DNA of 64,000 nt. Origin: an uncultured Lachnospiraceae bacterium (GTDB taxonomy: Bacteria; Bacillota; Clostridia; Lachnospirales; Lachnospiraceae). Location of the stretch: positions 149,388 through 213,387 of the forward strand of contig CAJTKK010000004.1 of NCBI GenBank assembly GCA_910576535.1, written 5' to 3'. How positions within the stretch are numbered: the first letter of the stretch is position 1; every line of letters begins with the position of its first letter. Of the stretch, positions 9,020-18,587 are shown one piece after another. The position numbers and the translations under genes are program-made. The notes beneath the pieces are model-generated. The model did no database searches and had not been told where the DNA came from. It saw only the letters and a program-made list of their open reading frames with translations.

Positions 9020-9940
9020 CTATAGACGGCTTGCAGATTTCACTTTTCTGTCTGTAATTTTATCGTTCTTATTTATGCTGCCGCATAGTATGGGGGAGCA
9101 GGGGCTATGCTGTTTGAAATTTTCCACTGCTCCTGCAACGCTGGCATTGGCATAGCAGTAAAGGCAGGCAGACGGGCATGTATGGTAGGCTCCTACGTCC
9201 ACGCTTTCCATACATCCGCATTCTTTCCTTTGGTTCCTGTCCTTTTTGCCGTTTAATTTATATCCAAGCAATCTCTCAATGAGTTCCTGGTCAATGCAGC
9301 TTCCGTGACGGATGCCCTGGCTTTGTAAATCAATTTCTTCCGCACAGGTTTCCATTGCCAGATGATACCGGGAAGCAATCCGGGCCAGGCCGGAAGCTAA
9401 GCTGGCCATCTCATCTTTTGTTATATCCCGGATAGCCAGCTTCCTCATATTGCGCTGCGTTTTTCCATAAAAATCGACAAAGCTTATCACTGCTTTTTCT
9501 GTATAGCCAGCCAGGCTGGCCGCGATTTTCTCAAAAGCTTTTAAGTGATATTCCATCGTATATCTCCCGTTGACTAAGATAGGGTCATATCTCCAGATTA
9601 CCCTTTCTTTCCCTATTCTTTCCGACAAAGCCTGGAATGCAGGAATCAGTTCTTTCTTTTTATCCGGGAGGTTCGGTTCCACATCTCTCCCATAGCCGGT
9701 CAGCGTAAATTGGAAGTAGTACATATAATCCTGGAAAGCTTCCAGATATTCCATGATATTTGCCGGATTTTTCGTCCAGAATACGATGCAGTCCACCTGA
9801 TCCGGCGACAAATTGATCCTGCTGACCTGATGCGGGTTCATGGGATTTCTTACATAAAGAAACCCTTCTTTGATTCTGTTGGCAAACCATTCCCCGTAAT
9901 AGCACGGAATATCTGTCCGTCTGCTGGCGCTTATGACCAT
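9020..9940 (-). CDS. DUF1848 family protein
   Basis: A 306-residue protein recognised as DUF1848 from the N-terminal ISASRRTDIPCYYGEWF, the VFWTKNPANI segment and a C-terminal cysteine cluster (CGC, then YHTCPSACLYCYAN). The CxxxCxxC spacing resembles a radical-SAM or other Fe-S site, but its place at the C-terminus is unlike ordinary radical SAM proteins. The biochemical role is unknown to me. It lies between phosphoglucomutase and a two-domain glycosyltransferase on the same strand, with modest gaps. It could be an unrelated housekeeping gene caught in the cluster. An AAGGG site precedes the ATG at 9940. Confidence 0.85.
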   Translation of the reverse strand: MVISASRRTDIPCYYGEWFANRIKEGFLYVRNPMNPHQVSRINLSPDQVDCIVFWTKNPANIMEYLEAFQDYMYYFQFTLTGYGRDVEPNLPDKKKELIPAFQALSERIGKERVIWRYDPILVNGRYTMEYHLKAFEKIAASLAGYTEKAVISFVDFYGKTQRNMRKLAIRDITKDEMASLASGLARIASRYHLAMETCAEEIDLQSQGIRHGSCIDQELIERLLGYKLNGKKDRNQRKECGCMESVDVGAYHTCPSACLYCYANASVAGAVENFKQHSPCSPILCGSINKNDKITDRKVKSASRL

Positions 9941-10043
9941 ATCTTACCCTTTCTTTGTTTTCTGCCCCATATCCCTTGCGGCGTGTCCGCTGGCCAGCGT
10001 TTTTGCACTGCCCTTGACCGTCCCGTCATCCCATCCGTTCCTT

Positions 10044-12023
10044 TTACTCTACCCGCAAAGAGAAATCGCTTCTGTCCAGCGAAAAATTAGGATTGTAATA
10101 AGGATCCCCTTTCTCCAGGACTTCCCTCCATTTTTTCCGGAACCGGGCAGACTCTTCCTCATACCGCTTTGCCTTTTCCCCCTGGTCATCCAGCCCCCTG
10201 GATATGGATTCGTAATGGTACAGCTCCGCAAAAGGCGTAAATACATTTAAATACCCCATTTCCCTCAGCCTGATGCAAAAATCCACATCATTGAGCGAAA
10301 CTGCAAAAGATTCATCCAGGCCTCCTGCTTTTTCAAAAAGTTCCTTGGATACCATCAGACATGCCCCTGTCACGGCGGATACATTTTGGGCATAGCAGAG
10401 CCTGCCCATGTAACCAAGATTTTCCCTGTGCTGTTTATAATGGCTATGGCCAGCCGTACGGTGGGCGCCAAGCCCTAAAACAACGCCTGCATGCTGGATC
10501 GTTTTATCCCCGTAATAAAGCTTTGCCCCCACAGCGCCTACATCCTGACGCTGGGCATACATTAACAGCTCTTCCATCCAATTGACAGTAATCACCTGTG
10601 TATCATTGTTTAAAAACAGGATATAATCCCCCTCTGCCGATTTCACCCCAAGATTATTGACAGCAGAATAATTGAATTCCCCTTCATAAACGACTACTCT
10701 CACTTTCTCATTTTCTTTCAGTTCCTCATAATACTTCCAGATTTCCGGTGTCTTGCTGTTATTTTCCACTACGATTACTTCAAAATTATCATAAGTAGAT
10801 TTTTCAAAAACAGAAGTCAGGCACCGGCGCAAATCCGATTCATGGTCTTTATTGGCAATCACAATAGATATCTTCGGATTACCGGCAATCGAATAACTGA
10901 TTTTAAAAATCGTCTCAAAAGCTCTCGTCCCTGTAATTTTAAAATGTTCAAATCCATGCTTACGCAAATGCTCCGCCACTGCCCCTTTGGCCGCATCCAC
11001 CGCATAAGTTTTGGCCTGTATGCCGCTGGCTACGCTCCCCGCATGGGAACGCCAATAATACATCAGTTTTGGCACATGAACCACATTCTTTGCTTTATCC
11101 GTAAGGCGAAGGATCATATCATGATCCTGGCTGCCGTCATATTTGCTCCGGAACAGCTCGTCCCCATCCAGAAGCCGCTTATGGAAGACGCTGAAATGGC
11201 AAATATAATTATTCGCCCGTAAATTGTCAATAGCATAATCCGGCTTAAAATGCATGGTCAGCATTTTATTAATATTGCTGTTTTTAAAGGTTGTTTCATC
11301 GCAGTAAATATAATCTGCGCCCTGTTCGTTGATTACCTTCGCATATTCATACAATACAGAAGGGTGGAGGATATCGTCGTGGTCAAACAGCCCGATATAT
11401 TCCCCGGTTGCCATGGCCAGGCACCGGTTCGTATTGCCTGAAATGCCCTCATTTTTCTCCAGCTTTTTATATACGATGCGCCCGTTGCCCCCTGTTCTTT
11501 CTTGATCCGCCCTCTGATATTCCAGGCACATTTCCCCTACATATGCATAGCCGTCCTCGGAACCGTCCGCCAGGCAAAGCTCCCAGTTTCCATACGTCTG
11601 CTGTATTACCGAATCCAGCATGTCCGCCAAATACTCGCGGGGGGTATTATAAAGGGGAACCAGTATGCTGAACTTCACCATATGGGGGAATACTGTGCCT
11701 GCTTCCCCACGCCGCCTCTCCTCATCCGGAAAACTGGCGGAGCCATAGCGTTCCATAGCCTCTCTTTCCCTTTGTTTATACTTTATTTTTGCCCATATGC
11801 CCTTCCAATTACCGCAGTTTTTCAGCCGGTCCTTCTGACGTATGCAATAATGCATCGCTTTACGCAGGGGGGCGCTTATTTTCCAGGCCGGATTATTTTT
11901 AATTCTGTTTATTTTAAAATTCAGCTCTTCGTTCTTTTCTTCCAGTTCCGCTATCCGCCCCGCCAAGTCCGCGCATTTCATATGCTCCTTCTCGTAAGCC
12001 TCTTTATAATCCATCGTTTCCAT
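10044..12023 (-). CDS. Two-domain family 2 glycosyltransferase
   Basis: A 659-residue cytoplasmic enzyme with two GT2 domains in one chain. An N-terminal coiled coil of about 40 residues (ELEEKNEELNFKINRIK) may drive oligomerisation. Domain 1 (about 115-345) has FSILVPLYNT, the GLFDHDDILHPS metal site and GSQDHDMILRL. Domain 2 (about 385-625) has KISIVIANKDH, FLNNDTQVI and SLNDVDFCIRLRE. Two active sites suggest alternating or bifunctional addition, as in polymerising rhamnan or galactan transferases. The ATG at 12023 has GAGG upstream and overlaps the 3' end of the next GT gene by 20 bases. Specificity is not readable from sequence. Confidence 0.9.
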   Translation of the reverse strand: METMDYKEAYEKEHMKCADLAGRIAELEEKNEELNFKINRIKNNPAWKISAPLRKAMHYCIRQKDRLKNCGNWKGIWAKIKYKQREREAMERYGSASFPDEERRRGEAGTVFPHMVKFSILVPLYNTPREYLADMLDSVIQQTYGNWELCLADGSEDGYAYVGEMCLEYQRADQERTGGNGRIVYKKLEKNEGISGNTNRCLAMATGEYIGLFDHDDILHPSVLYEYAKVINEQGADYIYCDETTFKNSNINKMLTMHFKPDYAIDNLRANNYICHFSVFHKRLLDGDELFRSKYDGSQDHDMILRLTDKAKNVVHVPKLMYYWRSHAGSVASGIQAKTYAVDAAKGAVAEHLRKHGFEHFKITGTRAFETIFKISYSIAGNPKISIVIANKDHESDLRRCLTSVFEKSTYDNFEVIVVENNSKTPEIWKYYEELKENEKVRVVVYEGEFNYSAVNNLGVKSAEGDYILFLNNDTQVITVNWMEELLMYAQRQDVGAVGAKLYYGDKTIQHAGVVLGLGAHRTAGHSHYKQHRENLGYMGRLCYAQNVSAVTGACLMVSKELFEKAGGLDESFAVSLNDVDFCIRLREMGYLNVFTPFAELYHYESISRGLDDQGEKAKRYEEESARFRKKWREVLEKGDPYYNPNFSLDRSDFSLRVE

Positions 12024-14073
12024 CGTTCATCCTCGTATTCAAATACCTGTTTGTCCAGCAGTACAGCTTCTGCCCGGAACAGGTTTCCCTCACAAACATT
12101 CCAATCCGGTAACTGCCTTCCGCCAATAGGCTGCCGTCAATTACTGCGCCGAACCCGGCCAGCCCCACATGTTCCTGATCCGGCAGATTCTCCTCCACAT
12201 CCCTGCGTCTAAAAAGCTCCGGCCGGACAGCCATTAACTTGCCTCCATTTTGTTCCGCATCCTTTTCCGGTTTTAACAGAATCTTTCTCTCAAACAAAGC
12301 ATTGTCCGAACCGGACACAAATGAATATCCCTGCAGGAAATATTCCGTGTTTTTCTCTTCCGTTCCGTCAAAAAGGGCTGCCGGCCCGGCATATTCCAGG
12401 CTGATCATAACGCAGGCGTCTTCTCTTGCCCCTGACAGCAGATTCCCGGCCTCTTCTGCCTGGGCGCGTACAGAATCATATTCCATCCCATATTCCGCCT
12501 GCAGGTCAAAGCCGGCGCTTAATATATCATTAGCCAGATATTTATGATAAAAAGGATCTTTCCCGTAAAGGGCCGGATGCCTTTCGTACAGCTTATCCCT
12601 TTCCCGCAGAAGCCTCTCCAGCTTATCCCTCTCCCCGTCGTTGCCCCGGCTTAGGGATTCATGATGATACAGTGCAAAATCCTGCAGCGTCACATTATAG
12701 TATCCGTTTTCAAAAAGGGAAAAGCAAAGATCCACATCGTTAAAAGCCACCGGAAGATCTTCCGGGAACCCCCCTGCTTCAAAGAACCGGCTCTTCTCCA
12801 CTGCAAGGCAGGCGCCGGTTACCGCGATCACGTTGCGCCTTCTTCTGTTCCAGCTATAATAATAGCTGACCGTATCCTCTTTAAACTGCAGCTTATGCAC
12901 CGGCCCCAGTTTTAAGTTCACAATTCCCGCATGCTGTATCCTGACCGAACCCGGATAATACAGCTTGACCCCTACAGCCCCCGTATATGGCAGACATGCC
13001 ATATCCACAAGGGTTTCCAGAAAGTTGTCCTTTCCGCTGCCCGCAAAATCCGGCAGCTCCACATCGTCGTTCAGAAACAGCAGCACGTCCCCTGCCGCCG
13101 CTTCTGCGCCCATGTTGCACATCTTCGAAAAATGAAAAGGCATCTCCTGGTAACAATACGTAAAAGGAATTCCCAGCCCCCCTAACCAATGCTCCAGTTC
13201 CCTCTTCGTATCCTCTTTGCTGCCATTATCCACCAGAATAATTTCGTAATGTTTCCCATATCCCCTTTCCGCTTCTGCTGCTACGGAAAGAATGCAGCGT
13301 TTTAATACATCCGCATTATCCTTGGAAGGAATGATCACCGATAATTTTCCTGCCTCCCCTTTTTTCTGCCTGTCCATGTCCCCGGGAACCGGCTCCAGTT
13401 CCAGCATCCATTCCCTGTTCTGTTTCCCATGAAACAGCACTTCGTCCAAATGCCCGATGGGAAAATCCCAGTCCCCTCCTGCGCTTTTTTCCCGCCTCCT
13501 GAATCCCCCGCATTTCTTTGCCAGCAAAAAACATAGCTTATAAACAGCTTTCCTTTCTTCCCCGCCGTCTGTTTCCGCCATCCAATATTTTTCTTCCTCT
13601 GTCAATTCCTTAAGCATTTTTGTCCTGACAGCAAATATATTTCCAAAATAAAAAAAGGATAAAAAAGTATCTGGCGACCAGTCCGGTTTAAACCAGGGAG
13701 TATAACGGATACCCTCAGGGCTTAACACATCTTCATCCCCATAAAGCATGTTTATCTCCCCATGGCAAGAAAAATATTCCGCCACTTCCTCCCTGGCGCC
13801 GTCTCTTACTCTTCCGGAGGAATCTGCAAACAGAATAATATCCGCCGTTTCCGTCTGCAAAGACTTTCCCAGGCAGTAGTCAACGCAAGACTCATAAGGC
13901 ACCTCCTTTACGGTATAGGGGCTGCCCTGGCTATGCCCGCCATTTCTTTCCCTCTCCGTCTTTTTTGCCCATGAATCATAAGTCACTGTCTTTTTTTCCA
14001 GCAGCCTTTCATACTTCTCCCGCTGCCTGCCGGCCAGCAGTTTTTTTATCCCTTGCTTTACCCCATGAAACAT
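12004..14073 (-). CDS. Family 2 glycosyltransferase with partial first GT domain and C-terminal beta-rich domain
   Basis: About 689 residues. The first third keeps only part of a GT2-like fold (ADIILFADSSG, INMLYGDEDVLSPEG, YFGNIFAVR). A complete GT2 domain follows from about residue 245: LSVIIPSKDNADVL, LLFLNDDVELPD, TGACLAVEKSRFF and AFNDVDLCFSLFE. The last 130 residues are predicted beta-rich, of the kind appended to large wall-polymer transferases, and may bind the glycan. I place the start at the ATG at 14073, with AGGA about ten bases upstream; a GTG at 14082 is also possible. The gene begins within 13 bases of the upstream methyltransferase-kinase stop and overlaps the downstream GT, so these are co-transcribed. 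Confidence 0.87.
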   Translation of the reverse strand: MFHGVKQGIKKLLAGRQREKYERLLEKKTVTYDSWAKKTERERNGGHSQGSPYTVKEVPYESCVDYCLGKSLQTETADIILFADSSGRVRDGAREEVAEYFSCHGEINMLYGDEDVLSPEGIRYTPWFKPDWSPDTFLSFFYFGNIFAVRTKMLKELTEEEKYWMAETDGGEERKAVYKLCFLLAKKCGGFRRREKSAGGDWDFPIGHLDEVLFHGKQNREWMLELEPVPGDMDRQKKGEAGKLSVIIPSKDNADVLKRCILSVAAEAERGYGKHYEIILVDNGSKEDTKRELEHWLGGLGIPFTYCYQEMPFHFSKMCNMGAEAAAGDVLLFLNDDVELPDFAGSGKDNFLETLVDMACLPYTGAVGVKLYYPGSVRIQHAGIVNLKLGPVHKLQFKEDTVSYYYSWNRRRRNVIAVTGACLAVEKSRFFEAGGFPEDLPVAFNDVDLCFSLFENGYYNVTLQDFALYHHESLSRGNDGERDKLERLLRERDKLYERHPALYGKDPFYHKYLANDILSAGFDLQAEYGMEYDSVRAQAEEAGNLLSGAREDACVMISLEYAGPAALFDGTEEKNTEYFLQGYSFVSGSDNALFERKILLKPEKDAEQNGGKLMAVRPELFRRRDVEENLPDQEHVGLAGFGAVIDGSLLAEGSYRIGMFVRETCSGQKLYCWTNRYLNTRMNDGNDGL

Positions 14074-14085
14074 TCCGATCACGTC

Positions 14086-16170
14086 CTAAAACCATTTTTT
14101 TGCCGCATCCGCCATATCCATGGCAATGGAAAAGGGCAGCCTTACCATTTCTATCTCCGCTTCCAGTGTGTTCCCTTCCCCTTTTTCCAAATCCTCAATC
14201 CTGATATTGATGTTTGGATCCTCCGTGGCAAACACATAGCTTCCTTCCCCCAGCCGCCTGCCGTTAGTTACAATCCGCTTTTTTCCGTTCCCTATAGCCG
14301 CCCCGTTAAACAAAAGCTTTTTTATCTTCACCGCGCAATAATCCATCGCCGGGTCTATGCGCAATGTCTTCACATCTTTGTCCACAGGCAGAGTCAGATG
14401 AATGATCCGGTCCCCCTCACAGGCATCCTTGACAAAATAAGAATCCTCCTCGCAGTATCCCTTTCCCCTGTCTATATAAACCTGAACCCTTTCTTCCTTG
14501 GAAGACCCGTCAAATTTATGCAGCCATTTTTCCGGTTCCATCACCCGGTTCCCGATGGCTTCCCTGATTTCTCCCATTGATTTCCGGCGGCCGGTCACAA
14601 ATTTCTGGAATTCCATCTCCCTGGCCTTGCAGCTTTCTTCCTCTTCCCCGGTCAGCCCAAGCCTTCCTGCCATAGAAGAAAGATCCAGTTTTCCCCTTTT
14701 CCTATTCTCCAGGATATAGCAATAAAGCGCACGGTACGCCGTCTCCTTCGCGCTGATAGGCTTCCCGAAAGTCCATTCGTAATCAATTACCGTCCAAGGC
14801 ATGGATTTTACTGTCTCCAAATCATCCCAGGATGAGCCTTCCGGCAGCGGGACCAATAAATTGGCGAAGATCAAATCATAATCCGCCACCGGCAGATCTT
14901 CCCCATAAGATATTCTCCTTCTATATTCCTGAAGCAAAACGGAAAAACTGTCCATATCCCCCCTGTCCAAAAAACCGTCCAGGATTTCTTCCAACGTTAT
15001 GCCTTGTACATATTCAAACTCCGCACCGGTTCCGTCTTCCATAATCCGGCACTTATTGATTTCCAGCAGGCTGCCCGCAAACCGCTTGGTCAAATCCAGA
15101 TAAGCTGTCCCCATCCCCCGGATATGCTCTGCCGCCGGCTCTGATAAAGCCTGTTTCCTTATGACCGGCCCCTGATCCCCTACCCGCAGTTCAGTACGGA
15201 TGGCATACTCTTCTGCCCGGTCATTGGAATATTTCACATAGGCTATCTCCGGTTCCGGCCCGATAACCACTGCATATGAATTAGAAAAAACAGGGAAAAG
15301 CCCGTCTTTCACAATCCCGTCAAATGCCTGTTTCTCATCAAAAAGCAGCATTCTTTCCCTGTCAAAATTCCTTAAATTATCATACAATTCCCCCGGCTTC
15401 GGCAGACGCCTGTCGGAATATAGCGCTGTCATAAACTTATAATCAGGGTAAGGATAGTAAAAAGAGTATTCCGTCAGGCCGCTTTCCTGCAGCATCTGTT
15501 CCAGGCGGCTTCTTACAAAAGTCCGTACGCCGCCTCCCCCGGCATAATCTTCAATGCCGGAAAAATAAGAACCCAAATGGTCTTCCATGCACCCGGCAAA
15601 ATATTTTAGCCCCAGCTTATTCTCTATGGCAATAACGATCCTTCCGTCTTCCTTCAGATGCCCCTGCATCATCTTCAGCCAGTCCACATATGGGTTTTTT
15701 GTATCAATATAGCTTTGCCCGTATTCAAAAACCCCAATAAAGCAAATATAGTCAAAATCCGTAGGCAAGTCCGGCTCAATATCCTTAAAATTCCCCACAT
15801 GTATCGTCACATTCCCGCACTCCTGATGACGGTACGCATTAATCAGGCTCCGTTTTTTCGATAAATCAATGCTGGTCACACTTCCTGCCTTCTGCGCCAG
15901 CTTTCCGGTGATTGCCCCGCAGCCGGAGCCGATCTCCAGTACTTTATCTTCTTTTTTCACCGGAAGCCAGTCTGCCATATTTTCACGGAGCGGCGACAGA
16001 TGATACAAGACCGGCCATTTAGCCTTCTCTTCAATGATTCTCCGGAACTCTTCCGGGGAATGATTTTTTACGATTTCCAGCAATTCATCTTCCACATCCC
16101 CGTCACAGTAATAATCTTCCCCCGGATAATGCTTATAATCCAACGTGATTTTCCCTATTTTTTCTTTCAT
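14086..16170 (-). CDS. WbdD-like bifunctional methyltransferase and kinase (candidate chain terminator)
   Basis: A 694-residue protein in three parts. Residues about 40-245 are a class I SAM methyltransferase: VLEIGSGCG (77-85), acidic Asp102 in TSIDLSKKR, and FIGVFEYG. Residues about 300-490 look like a protein-kinase or aminoglycoside-kinase fold: candidate Lys339 (VIRKQ), hinge EFEYVQGITLEEIL (384-397), a D-x4-N catalytic loop (Asp432, Asn437) and VIDYEW with Asp463 at the DFG position. The remainder is predicted beta-rich. Methyltransferase followed by kinase is the order found in Escherichia coli WbdD, which caps O-antigen chains with methyl phosphate. The ATG overlaps the stop of the Wzt ATPase gene as ATGA, so the two are translationally coupled. 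The methyltransferase is certain; the kinase and capping role are inferred. Confidence 0.85.
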   Translation of the reverse strand: MKEKIGKITLDYKHYPGEDYYCDGDVEDELLEIVKNHSPEEFRRIIEEKAKWPVLYHLSPLRENMADWLPVKKEDKVLEIGSGCGAITGKLAQKAGSVTSIDLSKKRSLINAYRHQECGNVTIHVGNFKDIEPDLPTDFDYICFIGVFEYGQSYIDTKNPYVDWLKMMQGHLKEDGRIVIAIENKLGLKYFAGCMEDHLGSYFSGIEDYAGGGGVRTFVRSRLEQMLQESGLTEYSFYYPYPDYKFMTALYSDRRLPKPGELYDNLRNFDRERMLLFDEKQAFDGIVKDGLFPVFSNSYAVVIGPEPEIAYVKYSNDRAEEYAIRTELRVGDQGPVIRKQALSEPAAEHIRGMGTAYLDLTKRFAGSLLEINKCRIMEDGTGAEFEYVQGITLEEILDGFLDRGDMDSFSVLLQEYRRRISYGEDLPVADYDLIFANLLVPLPEGSSWDDLETVKSMPWTVIDYEWTFGKPISAKETAYRALYCYILENRKRGKLDLSSMAGRLGLTGEEEESCKAREMEFQKFVTGRRKSMGEIREAIGNRVMEPEKWLHKFDGSSKEERVQVYIDRGKGYCEEDSYFVKDACEGDRIIHLTLPVDKDVKTLRIDPAMDYCAVKIKKLLFNGAAIGNGKKRIVTNGRRLGEGSYVFATEDPNINIRIEDLEKGEGNTLEAEIEMVRLPFSIAMDMADAAKKWF

Positions 16171-17459
16171 TCCGGCTTCTCCTCATTTCTGTCATACACC
16201 TCGGCCACTGTCCCTATATCGTAATAGCCAACGGTATCCTTATCGGAGATCACAGTGATGTTTAATACATCATACAGCCTATGATACACTTCAAACTTGT
16301 CTCTTTCATATCCCGTCACCCCTAAGGAAAGCAGATATTCCCCTCCCTGCAGGCTCATTTTCTGGGTAAATACCGCCTCCTTTTTTCCCCCTGCGCTTAC
16401 CGGTTCTAAAAAGGCCTTCTCCACCATCGTATTTGTCCCCGTAATCTCCGTCCCTTTAATATTTTTTATCGTAAAAGCAAAAATAGGAGCCGGAACATCT
16501 TCGGCGAAATCCACCTTCATGTGGATCGTAAACTCCTGTCCCTTTATCACGGCGGTAGTATGTATCCCCTTATCGTCCGTAATATAGTACTCCGTGATCT
16601 TAGCAGCATTCGTCCCATATTCCAGCAGATCCGGATTTATGCCTGCTTTTGCCGCAGCCGCATCTGTCACTTCCTTGTCATTCAGCAGGCCGCCGCCCTC
16701 GTCTTCCGTCACTTCATACTGCCCTACCAGCACACGTTTATAGACGTCAATCATCTCTTTCGGCGAGCCTTCCCCCAGCTTTACCCCTTGGTTTAAAAGC
16801 ACTACCCGGTCACAGTATTTGCTGATACTGCTCAAATCATGGCTGACAAACAAAATCGTCTTCCCCATCCGCTTAAATTCTTCGAACTTATGGTAGCACT
16901 TCGCCTGGAAAAATACATCCCCTACCGATAAAGCCTCGTCCACGATCAATATCTCCGGTTCAATATTAATCGCAACTGCAAAAGCAAGACGGACAAACAT
17001 CCCGCTGGAATAAGTTTTTACCGGCTGATACACATAATCGCCAATATCCGCGAATTCCAGGATAGCATCCATCTTTTCATCAATTTCTTTTTCGGAAAAA
17101 CCGATCATCGTTCCATTCAAATAAATATTTTCAATCCCATTATACTCCTGGTTGAATCCAGCCCCCAGTTCCAAAAGGGCGGATATCCGGCCGTTTACTT
17201 TCACTTCCCCGGCGGAAGGGTTTAAAACCCCCGTAATAATCTTCAAAATTGTAGATTTCCCCGAACCATTCGTGCCAATAATACCAACCGTTTCCCCTTG
17301 GTAGACTTTCAGGTTCACCTGGTTTAAGGCATGATGTTCCTTATATTTTTTTTTCCTGGAAAAACCCAGCGCTTCCATCATCCTGTCCGAAGGCTTGTCA
17401 TACAGTCTATACACTTTATCCAGGTTCTTCACCTGAATTGCTACTTTTTTCTTATTCAT
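16167..17459 (-). CDS. wzt: Polysaccharide ABC exporter ATPase with C-terminal glycan-binding domain (Wzt type)
   Basis: A 430-residue ABC ATPase of the O-antigen or teichoic acid export family. GTNGSGKST is Walker A, YSSGMFVRLAFAVA the signature, and ILIVDEALSVGD Walker B. After about residue 250 comes an extra beta-sandwich of about 160 residues (FTIHMKVDFAEDVPAP, FAFTIKNIKGTEITG) that matches the Wzt C-terminal domain. That domain reads the finished, capped end of the glycan in Escherichia coli O8/O9a. It should pair with the Wzm-like permease 66 bases upstream to move undecaprenyl-linked glycan outward. The overlap with the methyltransferase-kinase supports cap recognition before export. 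Confidence 0.93.
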   Translation of the reverse strand: MNKKKVAIQVKNLDKVYRLYDKPSDRMMEALGFSRKKKYKEHHALNQVNLKVYQGETVGIIGTNGSGKSTILKIITGVLNPSAGEVKVNGRISALLELGAGFNQEYNGIENIYLNGTMIGFSEKEIDEKMDAILEFADIGDYVYQPVKTYSSGMFVRLAFAVAINIEPEILIVDEALSVGDVFFQAKCYHKFEEFKRMGKTILFVSHDLSSISKYCDRVVLLNQGVKLGEGSPKEMIDVYKRVLVGQYEVTEDEGGGLLNDKEVTDAAAAKAGINPDLLEYGTNAAKITEYYITDDKGIHTTAVIKGQEFTIHMKVDFAEDVPAPIFAFTIKNIKGTEITGTNTMVEKAFLEPVSAGGKKEAVFTQKMSLQGGEYLLSLGVTGYERDKFEVYHRLYDVLNITVISDKDTVGYYDIGTVAEVYDRNEEKPE

Positions 17460-17525
17460 CCTGCTGTTTCTCCATTCCCAATTTGCTGCCGCCTCCTGCC
17501 GCAGCCAGAACTGCAGCGCCCCCGC

Positions 17526-18578
17526 CTAAAGAACATCGGCAAAATGCACTTTCAGCCTTTTAAAAATCAAAGATCCAATGCAAAACAGCGTCACCGTAAA
17601 GATCCAAAAATAGGTGGAAGAATAAAAATGTTCAAAAAACCATTCCTGTTCATAGATTGCACTGCGGTATCCATTCACGATATAAACCATTGGATTCAGC
17701 TTGAAAACCGGCTTCACCCGGTCAGTCAGGACTGAAATATCCCAAAGGATCGGCGTCGCCCACATCCCAATCTGCAGAACAATACTGATGATCTGCTGCA
17801 AATCCTTAAAAAATACCACGACTGCACAAGTCACATAACTAATTGCCAGTACAAGCACAAACTCACAAAAGCTGTAGTAGAAAATCTGCAGCGTGTAAAT
17901 GCTTGGATAATAACCGTAGGCAATGGCAATCACAAATAACACCAATACAAAGAAAATATGGACAAAGGTAGCTGCAATTACTTTTATAATTGGCAGGATA
18001 CTGATTTTAAATACTACTTTTTTTACAAGATAATTGTATTCCAGCAAAGCGGTCGTCCCATTTGTCAAGGCTTCCGTAAAATAAAACCAAGGTACCAGCC
18101 CTGCCGTAAGATACAGCACATAAGGGACTTCGATCCCTCCGGCCACAAGCTGGCTTCTCGTATCGAATACCCGGTCAAATACAATCCAATACATGACCAC
18201 CGTTACCACTGGCTGCACAAATGCCCATACCATGCCAAGATAAGAACCGGCATAACGTTTCTTAAAATCATTTTTTGCCAGCTTCCATATCAGCCTCCTG
18301 CTCTGGTAGAGTTCTTTCGGAAGAACCGTCAGGCGGTCATAAAAAATACCGAAAATAACACAGGTAAATGAAATCAGCAGGCAGGCCATCACTTTTTTCA
18401 TTACTTCCGTCGTCTGGTCCGCTAATGGATTGTGATGAAGCAGGACTACTGCCGCAAGCACCGTAGCAAGAAAATAGAAAAGCCCTATAAATGCCTTTTT
18501 TGTTATATCCCCATTCCGCTTCCTTCTTTTCTTATTTCCATTTTTTCCAAGCTTTTTTGTTTTCTTTCCAGTTTCCAT
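17526..18578 (-). CDS. wzm: Polysaccharide ABC exporter permease (Wzm/TagG type) with extra N-terminal membrane part
   Basis: A 350-residue permease. The usual ABC-2 domain begins near residue 90 (LIWKLAKNDFKKRYAGSYLG, then FVQPVVTVVMYW) with about six membrane helices. Before it are a Lys/Arg-rich tail and two additional hydrophobic segments (about residues 29-46 and 63-82), making it some 80 residues longer than typical TagG or Wzm proteins. It forms the channel for the ATPase encoded just downstream. Nine bases separate it from rfbC upstream, so it belongs to the same leftward transcript. Substrate is inferred from the neighbours to be a rhamnose-containing chain. Confidence 0.92.
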   Translation of the reverse strand: METGKKTKKLGKNGNKKRRKRNGDITKKAFIGLFYFLATVLAAVVLLHHNPLADQTTEVMKKVMACLLISFTCVIFGIFYDRLTVLPKELYQSRRLIWKLAKNDFKKRYAGSYLGMVWAFVQPVVTVVMYWIVFDRVFDTRSQLVAGGIEVPYVLYLTAGLVPWFYFTEALTNGTTALLEYNYLVKKVVFKISILPIIKVIAATFVHIFFVLVLFVIAIAYGYYPSIYTLQIFYYSFCEFVLVLAISYVTCAVVVFFKDLQQIISIVLQIGMWATPILWDISVLTDRVKPVFKLNPMVYIVNGYRSAIYEQEWFFEHFYSSTYFWIFTVTLFCIGSLIFKRLKVHFADVL

Positions 18579-18587
18579 ACAGTATCC

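Noticed and set aside
11502..12212. 236-codon plus-strand open frame
   Set aside because: Antisense to two overlapping glycosyltransferase genes; no ribosome site and no recognisable motif.
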